NCBI RefSeq assembly: GCF_040939455.1
Contig: NC_134108.1
Span: forward strand, 82,876,001 to 82,940,000
Direction of reading: 5' to 3'
From: Microcebus murinus
Lineage: Eukaryota > Chordata > Mammalia > Primates > Cheirogaleidae
Length of the DNA stretch: 64,000 nucleotides
Below the pieces are notes generated by a model. That model did not search any database. It was not told the DNA's origin and saw nothing but the letters and a program-made list of their open reading frames with translations. Position 1 is the stretch's first letter. Each line of letters begins with the position of its first letter. Shown in pieces: positions 53,970-63,798 of the stretch. Position numbers and translations under genes: made by a program.

Positions 53970-55645
53970 TTATTCACAAACCATAAAATTAATCATTTTA
54001 AAGTGTATGATTCAGTAATTTTCAGTATATTCATTTTATTATATTCTTTTTTTTTTTAAGACAGAGTCTCATTCTGTTTCCTGGGCTAGATTGCTGTGGC
54101 GTATGCCTAGCTCACAGCAACCTCAAACTCCTGAGGTCAAGCCACCCTCCTGCCTCAGCCTCCCAAAAGGATGAGACTACAGACATGCACCACCATGCCC
54201 GGCCAATTTTTCTATATATATTTTTAGTTGGCCAATTAATTTCTTTCTATTTTTAGTAGAGACAGGGTCTTGCCCTTGTTCAAGCTGGTTTCAAACTCCT
54301 TACCTTGAGCGATTCGCCCGCCTTGGCCTCCCAGAGTGCTAGGATTAAAGCCGTGAGCCACCTTGCCTGGCATATATTCATTTTATGTATTGCACAGTGT
54401 TGAACAACTATCACTATTATTTAATCCCAGAATGTTTTCATCACCTGAAAAGACAATTAGCAGTCACTTCTAATTCTGCCCTTCCCCTAGCCCTTGGCAA
54501 CCACTGATCTATATTCTGTCTCTATTGCCTATTTTGGATATTTTATGTCAATGTAATCAAAAGATATGTGATCTTTTGTCTCTGGTTTCTTTTAAGTAGT
54601 ATAATGTTTTCAAGATTCCTTCATGTTGTAGCATATAATAGCATTTTGGTCCTTTTTATTGCCAAATATCATTCTATTGTATGGATATACCCCATCTTGT
54701 TTTTCTGTTCATCAGTCAAAACACATTTGAATTGTTTTCATTTTTGAGCTATTAGAAATAATGGTACTATGAAAATTAGTGTGTAAGTTTTTGTGTGGAC
54801 ATATGTTTTCAATGTTCTTGTGCATGTACCTACAAGTGGAATTGCTAGAGCATGTGGTAACTCTATGTTTAACTTTTTGAGAAAATCAAAGTGTTTTCCA
54901 GAACTGTTGTATCATTTTACCAACTACCAGCAATGTATGAGCATTCTAATTTCTCCACATTCTTACCCACCCTTGTGTTTATCCCTGCTTTTGATAATAG
55001 TCATCCTGGTAGGGATGAAGTGGTATCTCATTTTAGTTTTGATTTGCATTTCCAAAATTACTAATGATATTGATAATTCTTTAATGTGCTTATTTTCCAT
55101 TTGTATATCCTCTTTGAATAAATGTGTATTGATATCATTTATCCCTTTTTTCAACTGGGTAATTTGTCTTTGTATTTGTCAATAATAAAAGAGTTCTTAA
55201 ACTATTCTGGACATTAGGCCTTTATTAGATAAATGGCTTACAAATACTTTCTTCTATTCTTTTGGTTGTCCTTTCACTTTCCTGATGATTTCCTGTGAAG
55301 CAGAAACATTTTTAATTATGATGACTTCCAATTTATATGCTTTTTTCTTTTGTTGGTTTTGCTTTTGGTGCCATATCTAAGAAATCATTGCCTAATCCAA
55401 GGCTACAAACATTTATCGCTATGTTTTCTTTTAAGAGTTTTATAGTTTACCCTTTACACTTAGATATTTGACCCATTTTGATTCAATTTTTGTGTATGGT
55501 ATGAGGTGTCTACTTTCATCCTTTTGCATGAGTATATCCAGTTGTTCTAGCACTATCTGTTAAAGACTATTTTTTCCCATTGAATTATCTTAGCATTTTC
55601 TTGAAAATGATCTCATGTATCCTCCTTTCATATTGTTTATGTCAT
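53970..55645 (-). mobile_element. L1M 3' end and ORF2 part, antisense
   Basis: Reversed L1M 3'UTR and ORF2: 'accataaaattaatcatttt', 'cctagcccttggcaaccactg', 'ggacatatgttttcaatgttc', 'cctaatccaaggctac', 'ttttttcccattgaattatc'. An Alu (54047-54371) is inserted in it. The 130-codon plus frame at 54793-55185 lies within reversed ORF2 and is not a gene. Confidence 0.88.
54047..54371 (-). repeat. Alu SINE, antisense, inserted in L1M
   Basis: T-rich tail, reversed strepsirrhine dimer ('gcctagctcacagcaacctc', the reversed 'ggccaatt' linker, 'gtgctaggattaaagccgtgag'). The 14-mer tatattcattttat flanks it (54026-54039 and 54373-54386), with seven extra bases before the T run. Confidence 0.92.
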
Positions 55646-56023
55646 TGTATTAGTCTTCTTGGGCTAACATGACAAAATACCATAGAGTACATGACTTAAA
55701 CAACATAAATTTATTTTCTCATAGTTCTGGATGCCATAAGTGTCAGATCAAGGTATGGCAGGCTAGGTTTCTGGTTAGGGTTCTTGTGCTGGCTTGCAGA
55801 CCAGCTGTCTTACTGTGCTCTCTCATGGTTGAGAGAGAGCACAAAAACTCTCTGGTGTCTCTTTTTATAAGTGCAATAATCCTATTGGATCAGGCCCTCA
55901 TTTTTATGACCTTATTTAACTTTAATTATCTCCATAAAGGCCCTATCTCCAAATATAGTCACATTGAAGACCGGAGCTCCTTCATATGAATTTTGGAGGA
56001 ACACAAATGTTTAGTACATAACA
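55646..56023 (-). mobile_element. Solo LTR, MaLR type (MLT1/MST-like)
   Basis: 'tgtattagtcttcttgggc' to 'agtacataaca' on the plus strand, the same family and orientation as 52551-52937. Located at the end of the antisense L1M. It contains a hairpin (55814-55843) with GAGAGAGAGCACA arms. Confidence 0.85.
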
Positions 56024-56966
56024 CACATTTACAAATATTTGTTTTTGTCTGTGTGCTCTGCTAAATTCTTCATCTCATTCCCTGCCATATTCCCACATCT
56101 AGTACAGGGCCAAGTGAATTATAGGTACTGAATAAATACTTCTTAAATGAATGAATGATTCTCATCCAAAATTATAGTAACGAAAAGTGATGAACTAATT
56201 AAATATATTTCATTTGAAATATATTTATTGTACATATGGATGATGATTTCCATTTTCATTTTAACACCTTACCTGACTAATCTGAGATCTGAGATCTGTC
56301 TCATCAATGGTCACAGAAAAACAGCAGCAAAGACAATGTTACAATGTTTTCTCTTTATTGTTCATTTAGCTTCCTCATAAAATGTTATTTTAATTTTCAG
56401 AGAACCTATATGGAAAATTTTTAACTTTAAATTGAATTTCTTTAAGCCTTTGGGCATTTTTCAAAAATTATTTAGGTTACCAAAGTAGGACAGAGCTAAG
56501 AAAATTCTTGAGATCTTTGAACCAAGTAATTTCTTAAATAAGCAAATATGTTTGTTAGTTTACATTTTTGTGTTAGTATTGAATATTTGATGTTATTTAT
56601 TGTATGCATTGGCATTGACAATAAATGTCATATTTAATAATTAAGATGTCTGCTTTTATATCAAAGTATTGTTCACTTATATGTTCTTTTGATCATTCAG
56701 TGGTAGAGTGACAGATTCTAACCAGATAATTGGGAATGGATGAGGATGTGGGCTGAAATTGTTATGTAACTTTTAAGTATGATTGCTACTGTTTACCTAT
56801 TTAGTGAACTGTATATCTGAAGTATATATTGAAATAGTACAATCATCCACCATGCATTTGTTTAATGCCTATTTATGCCAGACACTGAAGACATATGGAC
56901 TAAAGACAAAGTTTTACTTTCAAGGAAGCCACAGTCTACATTGGGATACACAAGAAAATAAATAGA
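56024..56966. other. Intergenic with an L2 3' end and a palindrome
   Basis: An L2 3' end, plus orientation, at about 56065-56160 ('agtacagggccaagtg' ... 'cttaaatgaatgaatga'). A palindrome lies at 56201-56226 (aaatatatttca, 2 bases, then its complement). No gene. Confidence 0.5.
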
Positions 56967-57801
56967 TATATTACAAATGATAGCCCACAAATGCAAAATA
57001 TCATCTATGACTACTATGAAGGCCTGTATGCACACAAACTAGAAAATCTAGGGAAATAGATAAAGTTTTGGAAAAATAAAACTTCCCAAGCTTCAATCAT
57101 GAATAAATACAAATCCTGAACAGACCAATAATGAGTAGCAATCAGTAATAAAAATATATCAGTAATAAAAATCTTCCAACCAATAAAAAGCCCACAACTA
57201 GATAAATTCATGGCCAGATTCTATTAGATCTACAATGAAGAACTCCTACCTATCCTACTGAAACTGCTCCATAACACCAAGAAGGAGGGAATCCTCCTCA
57301 ACCCATTCTGTAAAATCAGTATTAGCCTGATAACAAAGCCAGTAAAGGACGCAACCAAAAAAAGAAAACTATAGATCAGTATCCGTCATAAACATAGATG
57401 CAAAAGTCCTCAACAAAATACTAGGAAACTGAAGCCAAAAGCACATCAAAAAATAATTTACCATGATCAAATGAGTTTCATCCTATGGATGGAAGGATGA
57501 TTCAACATATGCAAATCAATAAATGTGATTCATTGCATAACCAAAATTAAAAAAAATTATATGATTATCTCAATAGATGCAAACTATTTAATAAAATCCA
57601 GCATCCCTTCATGATAAAAATGCTCAACAAGATAGGCATAGAAGGAATACATACCTTCTGTATAGTAACATACCTTCTATAATAAAAGCCATATAAGACA
57701 AACCTGCAGCCAACATCATACTGAATGGGGAAAGTTGAAAGCATTCCCCCTAAGAACTGAAATAAGACAAAGATGCCCACTTTCACCACTTCTATTTGAC
57801 A

Positions 57802-57803
57802 TA
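57802..57803. repeat. TA target duplication, left
   Basis: TA at the left end of the MITE; its partner is at 58254-58255. The uninterrupted L1 reads 'tttgaca-TA-gtactgaaag', as expected for ORF2. Confidence 0.85.
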
Positions 57804-58253
57804 CCATGTTTACCCCAAAATAGGAAAGGGTCTTATATTTATTTTTCCTCAAGAAGATACCCTAGGGCTTATTTCAGGGGATGTGTTATTTTTTTTTTAA
57901 GTACAATACAACAATCTACATTTATTCAAATATAGTTAAGTTGTCTTCTTCTGGAACATCATCATAACTCTCCAAACCCCAAATTCCATCCTGAATTTCT
58001 TGTGACTCTATTTCCTTTAGAACTATTGGCCCCAATCTCTCATCTCGAGTAATAGGGCTCTCATGGGACAGATGAGAAGGGCTGCTCATCTTCTTTACCG
58101 CTCCATGACAAAATGCATGGATTGTGCAGATACACTGCATAGCCACACCCATCACTAGGTCTTATTTTTGGGGTAGGGCTTATATTGCACAAATGCTTAC
58201 AAATCCTGCTAGGGCTTATTTTATGGGTAGGTCTTATTTTCAGGGAAACACAG
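57804..58253 (-). mobile_element. Tc1/mariner-type MITE with transposase tail
   Basis: A 450-bp element inserted at a TA in L1 ORF2. Its ends are inverted repeats: ccatgtttaccccaaaatag on the left and, reversed, ctgtgtttccctgaaaataa on the right (16 of the first 22 bases agree). 'tagggcttattt' recurs in both subterminal regions. On the minus strand a frame ending at 57922 closes with an acidic tail (YDDVPEEDNLTIFE), as expected for the C-terminus of a pogo/Tc-like transposase, so the MITE is probably a deletion product of an autonomous element. Superfamily from the TA duplication; family not named. Confidence 0.85.
57922..58155 (-). pseudogene. Transposase C-terminal remnant in the MITE
   Basis: A 77-codon frame with the acidic end EEDNLTIFE before its stop. 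Nothing upstream of about residue 15 looks like transposase. The catalytic core is absent. Identification as a transposase tail is an inference from position, orientation and the acidic C-terminus usual in pogo-like enzymes. Confidence 0.45.
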
Positions 58254-58255
58254 TA
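58254..58255. repeat. TA target duplication, right
   Basis: Partner of 57802-57803. Confidence 0.85.
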
Positions 58256-59842
58256 GTACTGAAAGTCTTAGCCAGAGCAGTCAGGCAAAAAGAAGACACA
58301 AAGGGCATCCAAATCAGAAAACAGGAAATGAAGCTATCTTTCTTTGCTTCTGATATGATGTTATGTCTAGAAAACCCTAAAGACTCCAATGAAAGACTCC
58401 TAAAACCAATAACTGAATTCAGTAAAGTCTCAGTTTATAAAATCAATGTACACAAATCAGTAGCATTTCTATATCCTAATAACAGCTAAGCTGAAAACAA
58501 ATCAAGAACTCAATAATCCCATTTATGATAGCAGCAAAATAAAAATACCTAGGAATATACTTAAGAGAGGAGGTGAAAGATCACTACAAGGAGAATTACA
58601 AATCACTGATGAAAGAAATTATAGATGGCACAAACAAATGGAAACAAAATCCATGCTTATGGATTGGAAGAATCAACATTGCTCAATTGTCCATGATATC
58701 CAAAGTAATTTACATATTTAATGAAATTCCCATCAAAAAATCAAAAAGTAATTTTTCACAGAAGCAGAAAAAACAATCCTAAATTTCATATGGAATCAAA
58801 ATGAGCATGAATAACCAAAGCAATTCTAAGCAAAAAGAACAAATCTGGAAGCATCACACTACCTGACTTCAAATTATACTACAAGGCTATAGTAACCAAA
58901 ATATCATGGTATTTGTATAAGAGTAGACACATAGATCAATGGAAGAGAATGAAGAAGCCAGAAATAAAACCATGTACCTTCAACCAACTGATCTTGAATA
59001 AAGTTGACAAAACATCCACTGGGGAAAGTACACCCCTAGTCAATAAAAATTGGGTGGAAATTGCTAGGAACATTGGGTAGCCATAGGCAAAGAATGAAAC
59101 TGGATCCCTATCTCTCATCATATATAAAAATTAACTCAAGATGGATTAAAGTTTAAATATAAGACCTGAAACCATAAAAATTCTAGTAGAAAACTTAAAA
59201 AAAACTTATTTTCAACATTGGATCAGGCAAAGAATCTATGAGTAAGACCCCAAAGGCAAATACAACAGCAATAAAATAAATAAATGGGACTTAATTAAAC
59301 TAAAACAACTTCTGCACAGTAAAAGAAATAATTAACAGAGTAAATAGGCAACCTAGGGAATTAAGAATAATATCCACAAACTATACATCTGACAAAGGAC
59401 AATATCTAGAATCTACAAGGCAATCAAACATATCAGCAAGAAAAAACCCAAATAACCCCATTAAAAATGGGGAAAAGACATTTTTCCAAAGAAGATAGAT
59501 AAATGGCCAAGAAATATATGAAAAAAATGCTCAAAATCACTAACCAACAGGGAAATGCAAATTAAAATCCCAATGAAAGACCACCTTACCTCTGTCAGAA
59601 TGGCCATTTTAAAAAGTTAAAGAAAAAATAGATGTTGACATGGATATAGTGAAAAGGAAACACTTACACACTGTTGGTGGGAATGTAAATTGGTACCATG
59701 TTTATGGAAAACAGTATGGATATTCCTTGAAAACTAAAAGTAGAGCTACCATTAGATATAGCAATTCCATTCCTGGGCATCTTCCCAAAGGAAAAGAAGT
59801 CATATAAAAAAGACACCTGCACCCATATATCTATTGCAATTC

Positions 59843-59922
59843 TTTTTTTTTTTTTTTTCAGTTAAATCTTTTTTTAATTAAATTTATTTTTATTTCAGCA
59901 TATTACAGGGGTACAAATTTTA
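59843..59922 (-). mobile_element. Antisense L1 3' fragment, left part (middle layer)
   Basis: A T16 run (59843-59858) and reversed L1 3'UTR end ('tatttcagcatattacagg'). It is split by the younger L1 and resumes at 63592. Its own target duplication within the host L1 is not clear. Confidence 0.8.
59908..59922. repeat. Target-site duplication of the younger L1, left
   Basis: GGGGTACAAATTTTA, repeated exactly at 63592-63606. Joining the two flanks over one copy restores an uninterrupted reversed L1 3'UTR. Confidence 0.88.
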
Positions 59923-60078
59923 TTATTATTATTATTATTTTTTAATTTTGGCATATTATGGGGGTACAGATTTTAAGGTTTCAATAAATGCCCATTTCCC
60001 CCCTGCCCCCACAAGTCTGAGTCTCCATCATGACCATCCCCCAGATGGTACACATCTCACTCATTATATATGTATATA

Positions 60079-60098
60079 CCCGCACCCCTCCCCCTCCC
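60079..60098 (-). promoter_or_regulatory. G-quadruplex motif in the L1 3'UTR
   Basis: On the minus strand four G runs (3, 5, 4 and 3 Gs) lie within 20 bases with short loops. A G-rich 3'UTR tract is a general L1 trait thought to affect retrotransposition. Confidence 0.7.
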
Positions 60099-60597
60099 AT
60101 TTGCCTATACCCTATTACTGTAGTACTTATGTAACCACTTAGGCGCTGTTCAGTTAATACCAATTTCCTGGTGGGTATATGTGGTGCTTGTTTTTCCATT
60201 CTTGGGAAACTTCACTTAATAGTATGGGTTCTAGCTCTAACCAGGAAAATATAAGATGTGCTATGTCACCATTGTTTCTTAGAGTTGAATAGTACTCCAC
60301 GGTATACATATACCACATTTATTGATTCATTCTTGGATTGATGGGCACTTGGGCTGTTTCCACAGCCTTGCAATTATGAATTGTGCTGCTATAAACATTC
60401 GAGTGCAGGTGTCTTTTTTGTAGAGTGTCACTGGATCATTTGGGTAGATGCCCAGCAATGGGATTGCTGGATCAAATGGTAGATTCACTTGTATCGCTTT
60501 AAGGTATCTCCATATTGCTTTCCACAGAGGTTGAACTAGTTTGCAGTCCCGCCAGCAGTGTAGGAGTGTTCCTCTCTCTCCGCACCCACGCCAGCAT

Positions 60598-62043
60598 TTA
60601 TTGTTTGGAGATTTTTTTGATAAAGGCCTTTCTCACTGGGGTTAAGTGATACCTCATTGTGGTTTTGATTTGCATTTCCCTGATGATTAGAGATGTTGAG
60701 CATTTTTTCATATGTTTGTTGGCCATTCTTCTCTCTTCTTTAGAAAAGTTTCTGTTCAAGTCCTTTGCCCACTTTTTAATTGGGTTATTTGATTTTTTCT
60801 TCCAAATTTTCATGAGTTCTAAGTATATTCTAGTTATCAGTCCCTTATCAGATGCATAGGATGCAAAAATTTTCTCCCATTCTGTAGGTTGTCTGTTTAC
60901 TTTCATTACTATTTCTTTGGCTGTGCAGAAGCTTTGTAATTTGATCATGTCCCATTTATTTATTTTTGTTGCTGCTGTGATTGCCTTTGGGGACTTCGTA
61001 AACTCTTTGCCTAGGCCGATGTCTAGGAGAGTGTTTCCAACTTTTTCCTCTAGAATTCTAATAGTTTCATACTTCAGGTTTAAGTCTATTATCCAGCGTG
61101 AGTTGGTTTTTGTGAGAGGTGAGAGGTGTGGGTCCTGTTTTAGCATTCTACAGGTGGCTATCCAGTTTTCCCAGCACCATTTATTGAAAAGGGATTCTTT
61201 TCCCCAGCGTATGTTTTTGTCTGCTTTGTCAAAGATTAGATGGCTATATGAGGATGGTGTTATATCAGGATTCTCACATCTGTTCCACTGGTCCATATTC
61301 CTATTTTTGTGCCAATACCATATTGATTTAATTACTACAGTTTTGTAGTATAGTTTGATATCTGGCATATTAATGCCTCCCATTTTGTTTTTGTTGTCTA
61401 GAATTGCTTTTGATATTCGGGGTCTTCTTTGGTTCCATACGAAGCATAAAATTATTTTTTCTATATCTGTGAAGAATGCTGATGGGATTTTAATAGGTAT
61501 TGCATTGAATCTGTAGATCAGTTTGGGTAGTATAGACATTTTGATGATATTGAGTCTGCCGATCCAGGAGCATGGTATGGATTTCCATCTGTTTACATCC
61601 TCTGCTATTTCCTTCCTCAGTGTTTCATAGTTCTTCCTGTAGAGGTCTTTTATGTCCTTGGTTAAGTATATTCCTAGGTACTTTAATTTCTTTGTTGCTA
61701 TTGTGAAGGGAATTGAGTCTTTGATTTGGTTCTCAGTTAGATTGTTGTTGGCGTATATGAATGCCTCTGACTTCTGTGTATTGATTTTGTATCCTGAGAC
61801 TTGACTAAATTCATTAATCAGTTCCAGGAGTTTCTTGGTTGAATCTTTGGGGTTTTCTAGATATAATATCATATCATCAGCAAACAGTGAAAGTTTGATC
61901 TCTTCTGTCCCTATTTGGATACCTTTATTTCCATTTTCCTGTCTGATTGCTGTAGCCACGACTTCCAGCACTATGTTGAACAGAAGTGGAGATAGTGGGC
62001 AGCCTTGTCTGGTTCCAGTTCTAAGATGGCGGACAAGAAACAC
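60598..62043 (-). pseudogene. L1 ORF2 C-terminal fragment, 481 codons open
   Basis: ORF2p is the L1 endonuclease and reverse transcriptase. This fragment starts in the reverse-transcriptase palm ([15 protein letters not shown], residues 8-22), keeps the catalytic FADD (residues 54-57), the thumb and most of the C-terminal region, and lacks the endonuclease and the first reverse-transcriptase motifs. The first seven codons, including the ATG at 62043, come from inverted 5'UTR. The frame stops at 60598 because the A run at 60612-60618 has one base too many; the Cys-rich motif (two Cys and His-Cys spacing, about 60540-60600) follows in another frame. It is too short to support retrotransposition. 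Confidence 0.92.
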
Positions 62044-63439
62044 TGCCAGACAGAGTGTCTCTGCAGCAAAGACAGATTCTAGCAGAAATTAAAAAAAAGA
62101 AGCAAGAAGACGAGCATACAGCAGACGAGGGCCGGAAGGAGGGGTACCTGAGACCCCGGGAGACTCCACGGGAGGAGGCTGCAGAGAAGAACTGGAGGCT
62201 GAGACCACCAGAGCAGCCCGGAGACCAGCGGCAAGGGTAGGTGGATTTGCTGTTTCCCCTCCTCTGCATTTGGGACTGCTGGTGGGCTCCCAAGCGGGTG
62301 GAGAGACCTGTGGACACCAGCCCAGAGACGGCCGCTGCCAGCCAGCAGTGAGCCTGTAGCGGATGCGGCACCAGGCTCCCAGCTCCCTCCCAGCACCTCC
62401 GTGTGCACAGACCCCAGCCGCACGACAGATGCCATATTGCCTCCTCCTCCCCTCCGCCGACCCTACCCGCGGCTGCCAAGAGAGACAATACAGCCACCAG
62501 CCAGAGGCACCTCCAGTGAACGGGACCTTCCCTTTTGGGACCCTACAGCTGACTCAGGGGAACTCAGACTGTGAGCTCCCTACCCGCCCGCCCTCCCAGG
62601 TGCTGCTGGCACGGTGTCCCCAGGAGAACGGTGCCGACTCAGAGGCTGAGAGACATAGACCCAGCTTGGGCTCCCTGTGGGTGAATTGGGACCAGAACTC
62701 CTCTCCCTGGTGGGGATACAGTTTGAACTCTGGGACCCAGAGGTCGGACCTGCAGACCAGATCCTGTGCACCGAGGTCTCGCATTACCCAGGGCACAGAA
62801 GGGTTATACGTGAACAGCCTACTGAGGTGTGTGTGCCTTCAGGGGCAGATCAGCATCCTAGAGGGCAACTCTCCTCCCAAAAGGAGGCCATGCACCCCAG
62901 GTGGCGTTCCTGCACAGGGAACCTCCCCACCGGCATCACAGTCCGGGGAGGCCTGGTGGCTTGTGGTCTGGCCTGCTGGCAGAGGCACAGGAGTAGCTGC
63001 GGACTTGGGGAGGGTGGAAAGAAGAGAGGCCCGCTCTAGACTGCGGGTCTCAGAAAGCCCCACCCCCACACCCAGACATTCTGGCTGAGTGGGACCATTC
63101 CAGCCCCGCCCTGACAGCTTTCCCTGGAAGTAGAGAACAGAACTTTGACCCCTGCTAACGGCATTGGTGGTGCCTGAGGGCAGGCTTACCTAACCCAGCT
63201 CCGCCCAGAACAAGAGCTGATAACAGTACACAAAAACAACAGCATAGCCTGTTCCTCCAAGCAAGCATCACCTACTGACAGGGATGGCATCCTGCACAGC
63301 CTTTTCATGGCACCCACTGACTCATTATACAGGGAGTGGTTGAATCTCACCCACAGACACCACCTAATGGCTCAGAAACTAAACAACGTGTGTGAATACT
63401 AAACAAAAACCTAAAGGAAAGAAACAACAACGGATTGAC
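62023..63439 (+). promoter_or_regulatory. L1 5'UTR with internal promoter, inverted
   Basis: About 1.4 kb, distinctly GC-rich with several CpGs, in contrast to the AT-rich surroundings. The start AAGATGGCGG fits the YY1 site near the 5' end of primate L1s. It leads directly into ORF1. L1 5'UTRs contain a sense promoter and, in primates, an antisense one. Here the sense promoter points to the right and any antisense activity would enter the ORF2 fragment in its coding direction. The 241-codon plus frame at 62363-63088 is probably a by-product of GC richness. Confidence 0.82.
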
Positions 63440-63591
63440 ATGGGAAGAAATCAGCGAAGGAACTCAGGAAATATGAAGAACCAAACGGAAAACACACCCC
63501 CAAAGAGGAGCACCAGCCCCCTAGAAACGGACACCAACCAAAATCAGGCAACCAATATGACAGAAGAGGAATTTCGTATGTGGATCATAAG
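63440..63591 (+). pseudogene. L1 ORF1 N-terminal fragment
   Basis: ORF1p is the L1 RNA-binding chaperone. The frame starts MGRNQRRNSGNMKNQ at 63440, 16 codons inside a longer open frame whose first ATG is at 63392; I chose the inner ATG because it matches the usual ORF1 start. About 50 codons of the basic, disordered N-terminus remain (ending TEEEFRMWII), then the insertion boundary cuts it off before the coiled coil. Not functional. Confidence 0.85.
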
Positions 63592-63606
63592 GGGGTACAA
63601 ATTTTA
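63592..63606. repeat. Target-site duplication of the younger L1, right
   Basis: GGGGTACAAATTTTA, partner of 59908-59922. One extra G precedes it. Confidence 0.88.
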
Positions 63607-63690
63607 ATGTTTCAATAAATGTCCTTTTCTCCCCTCCCCCCACAAGTCTTAGTTTCCAGCATGACCATCCCCCAGATGGTGCACATCTCT
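63607..63690 (-). mobile_element. Antisense L1 3' fragment, right part (middle layer)
   Basis: Continues the fragment from 59922: 'tgtttcaataaatgtcc' then 'ccccacaagtcttagtttcc' and 'agatggtgcacatctct'. It aligns with the same 3'UTR region of the younger L1 at 59971-60057. It ends at 63690, so the middle-layer insertion was only about 165 bp. Confidence 0.85.
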
Positions 63691-63762
63691 TAATTGAAAA
63701 GATATCGAATCAACCTAAGTGCCCAACAACTGATGAGTGGATAAAGAAAATGTAGCATATAT

Positions 63763-63798
<36 letters not shown>

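Larger units (their letters stand above)
56967..59842 (+). mobile_element. L1 ORF2 and 3' region, sense (outermost host element)
   Basis: Sense L1 from before the reverse-transcriptase domain ('gcaaaatatcatctatgac' at 57000) through ORF2 ('tgcagccaacatcatactg', 'cacactacctgacttcaaa', 'ttggtgggaatgtaaattgg') to 59842, where an antisense L1 fragment interrupts; the 3'UTR resumes at 63691. Stops and indels abound and the catalytic FADD motif has become FASD (serine codon 58349-58351), so it is dead. Two later insertions sit inside it. Confidence 0.92.
59923..63591 (-). mobile_element. Younger L1 with twin-priming inversion
   Basis: Minus-strand tail of AAT repeats (59923-59940), 3'UTR, then the 3' half of ORF2 up to about 62021. 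At 62021-62023 the orientation flips and 62023-63591 is plus-strand 5'UTR and ORF1 start. The inverted part begins 'aagatggcggac', which by its YY1-like motif lies within about a dozen bases of a typical L1 start. About 3 kb between ORF1 residue 50 and the ORF2 reverse-transcriptase core is missing. A perfect 15-bp target duplication encloses everything. This is the youngest-looking L1 in the window. Confidence 0.92.

Noticed and set aside
54793..55185. 130-codon plus-strand open frame with hydrophobic segments
   Set aside because: It is reversed L1M ORF2; T-rich antisense of A-rich ORF2 always gives Leu/Ile/Phe-rich, membrane-like frames.
58124..58489. 121-codon plus frame that could look like a novel fusion gene
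   Set aside because: It is MITE sequence reading into decayed L1 ORF2 at 58256; chance fusion with stop soon after.
60917..61348. 143-codon plus-strand open frame
   Set aside because: Antisense of L1 ORF2.
62363..63088. 241-codon plus-strand open frame in GC-rich DNA
   Set aside because: It lies entirely in L1 5'UTR upstream of ORF1, has a proline/glycine-rich composition typical of GC-rich non-coding DNA, and overlaps equally long antisense frames.
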